Shown here piece after piece: positions 57,101 through 64,000 of a DNA stretch of 64,000 nucleotides. Both the position numbers and the translations under genes were made by a program. The stretch is from Strongyloides papillosus. Its lineage: Eukaryota; Nematoda; Chromadorea; Rhabditida; Strongyloididae. The DNA lies in contig SRSI01000035.1 in assembly GCA_005656395.1 (NCBI GenBank), forward strand, positions 682,001 to 746,000, written 5' to 3'. The stretch's first letter is position 1, and each line of letters opens with the position of its first letter. Below the pieces are notes generated by a model. That model searched no databases. It was not told where the DNA came from and saw only the letters and a list, made by a program, of their open reading frames with translations.

Positions 57101-59048
57101 CAATATTATGGCATTTAATTTTACCACTTCCAAGATCATACTCGTTTTTTGCAATGATATCATCAAATTCAACTTTTAACTTTACAACTTCTTCATGACT
57201 TTTATCAACTTCATCAATAATAGATACATTAATTTCAGCAACATTAGATTCATCAGGCTTATTAAATTCACGAAATACAATTTTTTCATTTTTATCATCG
57301 AACGTTACCACTAGTTGTTTAAAGACATTCCAGCCCAGTATTCCTTCGTATGCTCGGTTGGTGAAGTCAATATCACATAAATACGCAAAACAATTAATAA
57401 TTTTATCACCAATATTAAAATTGACTTCCTCTTTTGTTTTATATGAGGTTATTGCTCCATGATCATTCAACGTTCTTATTTTTAACTTATTTTTTTCATC
57501 TATTGTACATTCAGATCTGAATCTCATCGGTAATATCGTAATCTCAGATCCTGTATCTACAAGCATTTTTATTGAATCACTACCATTGACTTTTACTTGA
57601 ATTATGGGGAGGTCACTTCCAGGCTTCTCCAGGTTCACTTCTCCTCTTACAGAATCAGCAGAATTAGATTCTTTAACTTCCCCTTTTACTGTCTTATTAA
57701 CTTTTTCACTCTGATTTACCTCCTTCAGTGATTTATCTTTCTTTTTCTTCAGGCGACAATCGACCTCTTTGTGTCCTCTTTTCTTACAGAAATTACACTC
57801 TCCCTGGAATTTATCTCGTGCACCTTCAGATCTCTTGGACTTTGAACTGGCGTTAATGTCGTCCCAATAATCCTTAGCAACTAAAATTGTGTGGTCGAAA
57901 GGTTCATCTTCAGGTCTGTCATGTTTTATCAAACTCCTCATCAATCCTGCAGGTAGACATTCGGCAAGATGATTTCTTTTTCTTCTTAGACGCTCACGGT
58001 GACTTTCACTAGAATACACAACATCTATCAACCGTGATATTTCGGCTCCAACAGTTACAAGTTCAGAGCTCCTATTCAATTTTAGATTCATCAGTTTTTG
58101 TCTTGCTGCTGCTAAACTCTCCTCGCCCTTGTAATTCTCCTTCAGATATCTTATTAATTCTCCATAATTACTCTTGATATATGGTTGCTTTTGGATGTCA
58201 CTAGCAACTCTTCCCTTTAAATGAAGCTTCAGCATGTGCAATTTTAAATGTCTTGGAGTTCCATTGAGAATCAACATACTTTCGAATCTCTCCAGAAATA
58301 GTGAAAAGTCTTCTTTAGGATCGTAGGCATCAATTTTAACATTACAACTTGGTACGACATTGTAAACTGGAGCAGCATATGGAGGATATTGAGGTTGGTA
58401 GTTTACATTGTATTGACTAAAATTACTAAATTCATCACTATATCCTTCACGATTAGAATATCGTCTCTCATCATCTTCATCAGGTATATTTATTGGGTAA
58501 TATTTCCCAAACTTAGACTCTTTCTTCTTCAAATTCTGATTATCATTAACTTTGGACTTTACTCTTTCACCTCTTTGTGAGTTAACATCATCATTTACAG
58601 ACATAACATTAGGTATATACATTGGGAATCTTGGGATTGTCGGTCTTGGTACCATGTCTTCTTTAAAATAGATCCTTTCAAATCCCGCAAAAACTTGAGC
58701 ATTCATATGATAATCTCTTCTACTATTTGGTTGACCAGTCATCACAACATTTTGGGGTAGAGGGGATACATGACTTAAAGGTTGAGTCATCACTACACAG
58801 TCATCATCATTGGTACTACGTCGTCCAATGGATTCATCATATTTCACATCATCATTTCCAGAACTGTAAACTCCTGGATTATCAACATCATCAATTACAT
58901 CATCAGAAGTGCTACTCTCTTCACCTCTGGCTGTACGTCTAGCTCTTCGGATTATTTCATCATATTCAACAGATTTGGTTATCCGGTTACCATCTCTCAT
59001 TGAAGTTCTTATCGGCTTCAACTCCCGTTTACTTCTCGTTACTACCAT
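54120..59048 (-). CDS. Gag-Pol polyprotein with three AT-hooks between RNase H and integrase
   Basis: 1642 codons in one frame with no frameshift. Order, approximate residues: basic and Asp-rich N-terminus (1-220); Gag helical domain (230-400); zinc knuckle CNFCKKRGHKEVDC (~417-430); protease MLVDTGSEITILP (~493-505); RT with FTKLDCNNAYFQV and YIDDIVVHT (~807); RNase H with LTTDSSDHSVGGV (~954) and RTDHLPLIG (~1023); acidic linker; three AT-hooks with RGRPKK cores (~1147, 1162, 1194); integrase zinc finger (HNLRGHFG, CDECMKRN, ~1287-1331); core with GDICGP (~1360), RTDNGPNF (~1418) and CERALKW (~1453); GPY module NWCGPYKIL (~1588). Catalytic residues all look intact. AT-hooks bind the minor groove of AT-rich DNA, so here they may tether the integration complex (inference). 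The ATG at 59048 is 31 nt after the LTR. The stop is inside the 3' LTR. Confidence 0.93.
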   Translation of the reverse strand: MVVTRSKRELKPIRTSMRDGNRITKSVEYDEIIRRARRTARGEESSTSDDVIDDVDNPGVYSSGNDDVKYDESIGRRSTNDDDCVVMTQPLSHVSPLPQNVVMTGQPNSRRDYHMNAQVFAGFERIYFKEDMVPRPTIPRFPMYIPNVMSVNDDVNSQRGERVKSKVNDNQNLKKKESKFGKYYPINIPDEDDERRYSNREGYSDEFSNFSQYNVNYQPQYPPYAAPVYNVVPSCNVKIDAYDPKEDFSLFLERFESMLILNGTPRHLKLHMLKLHLKGRVASDIQKQPYIKSNYGELIRYLKENYKGEESLAAARQKLMNLKLNRSSELVTVGAEISRLIDVVYSSESHRERLRRKRNHLAECLPAGLMRSLIKHDRPEDEPFDHTILVAKDYWDDINASSKSKRSEGARDKFQGECNFCKKRGHKEVDCRLKKKKDKSLKEVNQSEKVNKTVKGEVKESNSADSVRGEVNLEKPGSDLPIIQVKVNGSDSIKMLVDTGSEITILPMRFRSECTIDEKNKLKIRTLNDHGAITSYKTKEEVNFNIGDKIINCFAYLCDIDFTNRAYEGILGWNVFKQLVVTFDDKNEKIVFREFNKPDESNVAEINVSIIDEVDKSHEEVVKLKVEFDDIIAKNEYDLGSGKIKCHNIVLKDNCEFPRPATIPIQEVDKPILKEYLDNLEASGVIVRKPSPYAMPIFMLKKSDGRRRIIGDMRSINAIVQPIYYSPPLVPNAILKMRNCSYFTKLDCNNAYFQVGVPEESQVYLAVKTPFGTYRFRRMVQGFINSSSEYQRIGEEVLHGLEEYCTNYIDDIVVHTAGSLEFHISKVKEVLLRIRDADFRISFEKCSFFGKSIKYLGFHINVDGSVPHDSNIKAFLKRPFPESKKSLKSLIASANYYRNYIENFSDLTYHLDELLKKKYRKLVWNDVAKQSYHKLIQAMSSPKFCHHPVLEEDFILTTDSSDHSVGGVLSQMRNGKEVPISFYSKRLTPTKRKRCITYKELMAISRCFRHFKHYFGGSRIHIRTDHLPLIGIFKNSVDNRYLELTNDLAGFDFKVHYVKGSSNVVSDDLSREVYDPKDNNFSGDEDGSDVETNIKCVNVADFLSAIDMNVYNIDEDSDDDSILYDSHYNECNVEVNVVVKGNANPGKRSRGRPKKCIKVVKIAKRGRPKKSQENKPERSENDVKPCKNSEIPQKKRRRGRPKKVVTVESDDESNHPLMELVENLNGNLNVDFIKHQKEDKHIQESIKIGNYDGKEVVVIDDVVYVKTNHPKEGQELKRIIPSSLDNKMLCLAHNLRGHFGIVKTKHLINQVGYMKSLHDKVEKHILKCDECMKRNSPNILHPKMQHVTEYTMPFQNLAGDICGPIIPTSSNGHKYLLVFIDSFTRFTIIIPCRSYSFDEVFQKIMDEIIWKHGNPLSIRTDNGPNFKNEKLIEVFKTIGIKQEFSTIYHSRGNAICERALKWIQNTIAKLSKSKRERWDIYTQAVSYYYNTTVCSSHGFTPFYLHYMRHPNTGLETLLNIQKNYRVDKNPELVELIDVAKEAYKEAKWNIDRNIDRRPEGKYRENDLKVDEFVYVKFPDLTCGSKLALNWCGPYKILKVDENRITVINDKGEKKIVHFSNCKRAMLDGIEKNSFKDGGVKEK
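55441..55610 (-). other. Three AT-hook motifs in the Pol linker
   Basis: RSRGRPKK, AKRGRPKK and RRRGRPKK within about 55 residues, each matching the AT-hook core (R/K)GRP flanked by basic residues. They follow an acidic Asp/Glu/Asn-rich linker and precede the integrase zinc finger. Confidence 0.9.
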
Positions 59049-59060
59049 CTTTTACTTTTT

Positions 59061-59080
59061 ACACCTCCAACTATGACCAG
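59061..59080 (-). other. Possible primer-binding site
   Basis: At the LTR end the minus strand reads TGGTCATAGTTGGAGGTG, beginning TGG as expected for tRNA priming. The first T overlaps the LTR. No tRNA match can be named. Confidence 0.35.
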
Positions 59081-59516
59081 TAAAATTATTTAAGTTTTGT
59101 TGGTGCCTAGTTTCAGTTAAAAGATAGTATAGAAGGTTTAACACACACGCAAATTAGTATTTTATTATTATACACTTTTACAATATAAAGACGAGCGCTA
59201 AAAATGGCCACCTAATGACAATTTGTTAATTATAAGATTCTTGGGAACTTACTTTTAGCTACACAAAGTACAATCTAAACAATAATAAACAATATAATTA
59301 GAATCCTCTACGTCCCCTTGAATCTTACACTAAAATAAAAGGAATTAGGTTAGTATAATACTTAATACAATAAAAAAAACAATGACATAGTGTTTTTACA
59401 AAATGACAACTATTTTGAAATCTTTTGTTTATATATTTAACTGTAAAGGATATTTTCTTTACAGGATCAAAACAAAGCCAAATGAGAAGAAGAGTTAAGA
59501 TTACTTCTCTTTTACT
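59079..59516 (-). repeat. 5' LTR (438 bp)
   Basis: Identical by eye to 53698-54135. TTAA duplication outside (59517-59520). Confidence 0.9.
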
Positions 59517-59975
59517 TTAACTATAAATAAAAATCCATATAATATCATAACTTTTCATAGATTTAATTTTCTAAATAGAACCACTAAAGTCATACAAAAA
59601 CTTTTCGGCCTCCAGAAGAGTGTAATTTTATAATAAAAAATGTAATTATTAATAACTCAAACTATTAAAACTTATTAATAAAAATATTTTCGTATGTTCA
59701 GAATTGCTTTTTATAAAAGCATTTATAATCTTACATAAAGTTAAATTCTAATTTTATATTTAAAAAAGTATTGTAGAAGACAATCTATGTTTTAAAATAA
59801 CAATAATATAGTAAGAAATTAAAACTTATTTCAAAAACTACTTTATTATTGCTTCCATTTTTAAGTACGATATAGTTGCGATAAAATTAGTCGCAATTCA
59901 AGAAAATTCAAATTTAAATAGGTGGGAAAAATTCATTACATTTTACGCAAAAATGCTCCCCACTTTTTTTTGTTT

Positions 59976-61540
59976 GTATTATTGTAAATATTTTTTCAAT
60001 AAAACAATATCATTGTCAAAAATTTTAGCGAAATTGAATACTTTTTAGTTGCTAGAAACATAATGAAAATAGTCAATATTTCAATAATTATGTTTTTTTT
60101 TAATTTATTTGCAATAGATGGTATTATACACATTAGATAGATTTTTTTGCTCTATCAAAATAATGATCGTGTATTTTAAAGAGCTATTTTATCAAAATAT
60201 TATTGTAAAAAATTTTCGGAAACTTATGGTTACTTTTTGTATTAAAAGTTTCAATATAGTTATTGAAATTCTATGTTCATGATATTTAAAAATTAAATAT
60301 GAAAAAAGTTGTTTTTTTGTTATCAGCAAAGGTCATAAAAATTTCTTTTTATATAAAAAAATTACATTAATTTGATGTTGAAAAATGTACCTATATTTTA
60401 AAGATCTAAGAATTTCCTCAAGATCTGAGTATTTTTGTGAAATCTGTAGAACAATAATAACATATGTTTTAACTACAAAATAGTTATCATAATACTATGT
60501 TTGTTTTTAAAGTAAACAGGATTAGGTATGTGACTATTTGGAAGCCCTACTCAAGCCATTCTATATTTTATTTTATTATATAAAGCTATTTTGAGTGGAT
60601 TTTTGATTTTAAAAAGACAAAAGAGAGATATTATGGAAAATGAATTGTTTATAAATTAAATTTTTCTATAATTAAATTTGGTAAGAAAAAAAATGATAAA
60701 ATACGTTATTTAAAAAGTAATTATTGTTGAACAAAATTCTAAAGTTATTGTTGTGTGGAATTTGATAATGTGTAAAATGAAGTAATCAATGTTTTAGAGT
60801 ACTATAAATTCAAAATAGATATAGCGGTTTTGTAATTCATACATTGAGTAAACAGTATACAAATGTACGTAATATTTAAAAATGATGAAAAAGCTTAAGT
60901 ATACTGTCAATTTAATTTTCTTAAATAATAATTATATCATTATTTTATTATTATATGCTATTGTTAATTATATGTTTTCTTATAGGTGCATATACCAATA
61001 AAATAAAGTTTACTATTGATTGTTTCGAAAATCATTTTTTGATCTTGCAAAAACAGAAGTGAAATCTAGATCTCAAATAAACTACTTGAAAATATAAAAT
61101 ACTTTACAAACTTGACATTATTTATAAATTTTTTTTATTATTTAGTAAATCTTCTATTGTTAAGTATTAGGATTTTATACACTCATATTAAATTAATCCC
61201 TGTAAGCTTATATTTTATTGTTTTTATAATTTTTATGTTGTTGTATTTGAGTCGATCAAAATCTTTTCTATATATTGAAATTGATTGTTTGCTCTTTTTT
61301 TAATATAAGTTAATAATAGACAGAATTATGTAAATTTTATTTATTTAATAAAAATCTGATTACAATAATACTAATGTTTTATTAATCTACAGCAAAATAA
61401 TATCAATATTTGTTCGTAATCATATTTAATGTTTTTGATTAACCAAAAATTAAATATTTATTTTCTAATAATTTTGTATGGTAACATTTCAGTATTTAAG
61501 GAAATTTTTTTTTCAAAATATTAAAGTAAAATATTTAAAA
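59976..61540. other. AT-rich sequence with a ~180-bp direct repeat
   Basis: 60117-60300 ('tattatacacattagatagat' onward to 'ttctatgttcatga') recurs in the same orientation at 63163-63350. A weaker relative is near 47480-47560. No gene. A 63-codon frame at 61112-61303 lacks ATG and is low complexity. Confidence 0.5.
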
Positions 61541-61947
61541 ATGAAAGTATTAAAATCATTAACAGTATTTATAATTATTTTAATATCTGAAAGTTTTGGA
61601 TGGCTTACAGAGTATCAAGTTAATGTTATTGTGATTCCTAAATGTTTATGTAACCGTGAAAATGTTGAACTAATATTAGGACCAGATATTCTTGGAAGAC
61701 ATTACGATACTATGACGGCAGAATGTGGAGTTAGGCACACTCTTACTGCAAAAATACCATGGGATTATGTATATCGTAAGTATAAATATAAAAAAAATAA
61801 TTAACTTATTTAAAAGCTATGGTTGCTGTATTCAATCATACTGAATGTCGTAATAAAAAAGAAAGAAATGTAATGAAAGTTTATTATAGTTGTAAAGGTT
61901 ATTATTACCAAGCCGGTGCTTATTGGTATGATTGTGATGAAAAGTAA
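61541..61947 (+). CDS. Small six-cysteine secreted protein, two exons
   Basis: Exon 1 is 61541-61775, the intron is 61776-61816 (41 nt, gtaagt..aaag) and exon 2 is 61817-61947 with TAA. The exons join in phase 1 into 121 codons. I start at the ATG at 61541 because the next residues form a signal peptide (MKVLKSLTVFIIILISESFG, cleavage probably before WLTEY). An upstream in-frame ATG at 61478 would place basic residues before it and bury it. The mature ~100-residue protein has six cysteines (KCLC, AECGV, TECRN, YSCKG, YDCDE), enough for three disulfides, and a Tyr-rich C-terminus. No membrane segment, no known domain. Secreted effector, defence or matrix roles are all possible. It lies between the arms of the inverted-repeat structure 53578-63932. 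Confidence 0.7.
61776..61816 (+). other. 41-nt intron of the six-cysteine gene
   Basis: Begins gtaagt and ends ttaaaag. Removal continues the frame in phase 1 and adds four of the six cysteine-bearing motifs' downstream partners. Confidence 0.65.
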
Positions 61948-62179
61948 ATTATTTTAAATTAAAATTAAATATCTTTCTAAAGAAAGAAATAGTTTTTAAT
62001 TTCTTACAAGATTTTCAAACACTTTTTTCTGCAATTTTTAATAATTCAAAATAATAAAAAGTAATTTATCATATCAAAAAACACTTATTTTCAATTAAAA
62101 CTACTTTAATTTTGAAAATAATAATTTTTTTTTAAATTTACAGATTTTTTAATAAATTTTATAAAAAAATTGTCAATTT

Positions 62180-62300
62180 TTAACAAGATGAGCAAAAAGA
62201 TTTACAAATGGAAATTTTTTTATTAAAAGTAGTAGTTAACCTCGTAGAATCACAACTTCTAAAGAAAGCAGAACTGTCAAAAAACTTTTTGACGAGGTAA
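62180..62300 (+). pseudogene. Short coding-like stretch
   Basis: An open ~38-codon stretch (DEQKDLQMEIFLLKVVVNLV onward) preceded by AG and followed by GT could be an orphan exon or relic. No ATG and no family. Confidence 0.25.
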
Positions 62301-62403
62301 AAATTTTAGCAAAACAAACAATTAACATAAAATTGAAAATTTTTATTTTTTTTAAATTTTAGTATTAAATAGTAAATCGCTAAACTGTTAGTTATTCTCA
62401 TTC

Positions 62404-62560
62404 AGGATGGTCTGCATAAGTTTTTCCAGATATTTGCACATATAACTTTGCGTATAGATAATCTAAAAATTTTTTATTACAACCATTTTGTAGCTGAGAT
62501 ATACACCACTCTAAATTTGTAGATTTTATAACGGAATGCGGACTCTAGGCGGAATTATAG
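62404..62560. repeat. Diverged mariner-type terminus
   Basis: Starts caggatggtctgcataag and aligns for ~150 bp with the reverse complement of 47934-47780, including 'cattttgtagctgagatayac'. Probably an old element end; partner not found. Confidence 0.4.
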
Positions 62561-62784
62561 AATTCCGAAATTTAAGTGCATTTTTCAAACTTTATTATCT
62601 GTAATGTTTTTATTTGAAAAAGATATCCTTATGATTTTTGAAGATTATATAAATCTAACTTTTTTGTACGTAGTCCCTAAATTTCATAATGATTGAAATT
62701 CAACAAAAATATGTATAATTATTAAAAAAATAAAAAAACACGATTTTTTGATGTTTTTTAACAATAACATTTTTACCAGATAAT

Positions 62785-63148
62785 TTAACCCTTTTGCTGT
62801 CGGGATTTTTATTCTTTGTATTATGCATTCTTCTGTATGTAAAATAGAAAAGAACTTTTATATAAAATAAAAAGTTAACAAAAAATTGGTAAAGTATTTC
62901 TTAAGTAAAATTTAAAAAAAAAAACAACTAAAAACTAAATTTTTCCTTGTAACTTTATGAAATTCATTTTTAAATATAATTTTTAGGTGTTTTTTTTAAT
63001 TTATTTTCTCTTTCTTTTTTTAATACAAGTACTTTATAAAAAAAATAACATTATTCTAAAATTTCCCGCATAAAGTATAAATTGCCACTATGCATTAACA
63101 TTTTTGTTTATGACGCATATACACGTCATCCAGCAGTGAAAGAGTTAA
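62785..63148. mobile_element. piggyBac-type MITE, 364 bp, copy 2
   Basis: TTAA at both ends (62785-62788, 63145-63148). Termini CCCTTTTGCTGTCGG and, inverted, CTCTTTCACTGCTGGATG. Aligns along its length with 28890-29259. Confidence 0.8.
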
Positions 63149-63932
63149 ATTAATTTACTTAAAATAGTACTATACGCATTAGATAGATATTTATTTGCTC
63201 TATCAAAATAATGGTATTTTATTTTAATGAATTATTTTGTCGAAATATTATTGTTAAAAATTATCAAAAACTTGCCTTATACTACGGTTATTGTTTGTAT
63301 TACAAGTTTTAATACAGCTTTTGAGATTCTATGTTCATGACACTTTGGAATTGATATAACACACAAAAAAATGGGACACACATTTGCGTAAAATGTAATG
63401 AATTTTTCCCACCTATTAAAATTTGAATTTTCTTGATTTGCGACTAATTTTATCGCAATTATATCGTACTTAAAATTTAAAGCAATAATTTAGTAGTTAT
63501 TAAAATTGGTTTCAATTTTTTACATATTATCGTTATTTTAAAACATAGATTGTCTTCTACAATATTTTTTTAAATATAAGATTAGAATTTAACTTTATGT
63601 AAGATTATAAATGCTTTTATAAAAAACAATTCTGGGCACACCAGAATATTTAAATTAATAAGTTTTAATAGTTTGATATATTATAAATTATACTTTTTAT
63701 TATGAAATTACACCCTTCTGAAGGCCGAAAAGTTTTTGTATGACTTTAATGGTTCTATTTAGAAAATTAAATGTATGAAAAGATATGATATTATATGGAT
63801 TTTTATCTATAGTTAAAAATATCTTTTACATATTTAAACTTAATATGAAAACAAATACTAAAATAATATTTTTAATTATTAATGCTTTGTGTGGTTAAAT
63901 AATAATTTATGGCTTTTTGTTATTATTATTAC

Positions 63933-64000
63933 AGTAAGATTGGAATAATGTATGGTATAGAAAATGAGTATAAATACGAGGGAAAACTGATGAAAATGGT
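63933..64000 (+). CDS. Possible start of an exon at the right edge
   Basis: After an acceptor-like attattacag (to 63934) the plus strand stays open to the window end, reading KIGIMYGIENEYKYEGKL. It could be an internal exon of a gene continuing beyond the window, or the first exon from the ATG at about 63949. Too short to judge, and the acceptor is the outer end of a repeat arm. Confidence 0.3.

Larger units (their letters stand above)
53698..59516 (-). mobile_element. Intact, young Ty3/gypsy LTR retrotransposon, 5819 bp
   Basis: LTRs 53698-54135 and 59079-59516 are both 438 bp and look identical. Ends AGTAAAA...TTTTACT. Flanked by a 4-bp TTAA duplication (53694-53697, 59517-59520). One uninterrupted 1642-codon gag-pol ORF (59048-54120, minus strand) contains all expected domains with intact catalytic motifs. 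A polypurine tract (aaggatggagg, 54146-54136 on the minus strand) abuts the 3' LTR and lies in coding sequence. All this indicates recent insertion and possible present-day activity. No env gene. Confidence 0.93.
53578..63932. repeat. Large inverted-repeat structure enclosing a secreted-protein gene
   Basis: The left arm is 53578-53697 plus 59521-59975 (split by the gypsy element and its TTAA duplication). The right arm, reverse complement, is 63365-63932. About 570 bp each at roughly 85-90% identity. Outer ends read gtaataataataac inward on both sides. Inner ends carry 'cccacttttttttgttt' and 'acacacaaaaaaatggg', resembling the centre of the small palindrome at 53225. This suggests a foldback element split at its centre by the ~3.4 kb now between the arms (59976-63364). 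That interval holds the gene at 61541-61947, a piggyBac MITE and a mariner-end relic. Confidence 0.6.

Noticed and set aside
54600..58942. Plus-strand frames of 63-73 codons opposite gag-pol
   Set aside because: They are antisense translations of the long minus-strand ORF.

Overview
This is a very AT-rich (roughly three quarters or more A+T by eye), gene-poor eukaryotic window. Two host genes have introns of only 34 and 41 nt with GT..AG ends. The mobile elements are typical of invertebrate animals: Ty3/gypsy LTR elements, a LINE, piggyBac, Tc1/mariner-like elements with an N-terminal DUF4817-type domain, and foldback elements. I infer a compact-intron invertebrate, and a parasitic nematode-like animal would fit the tiny introns and secreted CAP protein. 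The species cannot be fixed from sequence alone. I saw no bacterial-type genes, rRNA, convincing tRNA or CRISPR array.

Layout. 1-312: start of a minus-strand gene running off the left edge, with a possible last exon of a related gene at 842-978. 1864-4960: copy 1 of a compound repeat (hairpin-headed module, foldback module, ~520-bp tandem units). 4999-5638: intact two-exon secreted CAP-superfamily gene. 6320-9030: small inverted-repeat element and gag-like relics. 9.0-16.9 kb: AT-rich, with scattered coding-like fragments around 11.9-13.7 kb. 16987-20592: LTR retrotransposon with identical LTRs but no reverse transcriptase. 20829-22102: 1.27-kb near-complete palindrome. 24.5-28.0 kb: decayed minus-strand gene. 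28890-29259: piggyBac-type MITE. 30104-33090: minus-strand relics, including a piggyBac transposase split by a LINE fragment.

34.0-47.1 kb is copy 2 of the compound repeat, interrupted by a solo LTR, a Ty3/gypsy element (35118-42056) and a mariner-like element (44574-46641). The gypsy element is itself interrupted by a DNA transposon (35547-38217), which carries a further ~1.1-kb insertion holding a small IS630/Tc1-like element (35777-36623). Each boundary is supported by target-site duplications, and two by empty sites or frame continuity.

47.1-53.6 kb holds transposon ends, a mariner deletion derivative (50758-51656) and another palindrome. 53698-59516 is an apparently intact, young Ty3/gypsy element: identical 438-bp LTRs, TTAA duplication, and one 1642-codon gag-pol ORF with three AT-hook motifs between RNase H and integrase. 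It sits inside one arm of a larger inverted-repeat structure (53578-63932). Between the arms of that structure lies a two-exon gene for a small six-cysteine secreted protein (61541-61947).

Functionally this is a transposon graveyard with at least one potentially active element and two or three host genes. The most notable points are the AT-hook retrotransposon, the four-level nesting, the element whose terminal repeats are arrays of a 21-bp unit, the RT-less LTR element that appears to have moved recently, and the secreted-protein gene held between two foldback arms.
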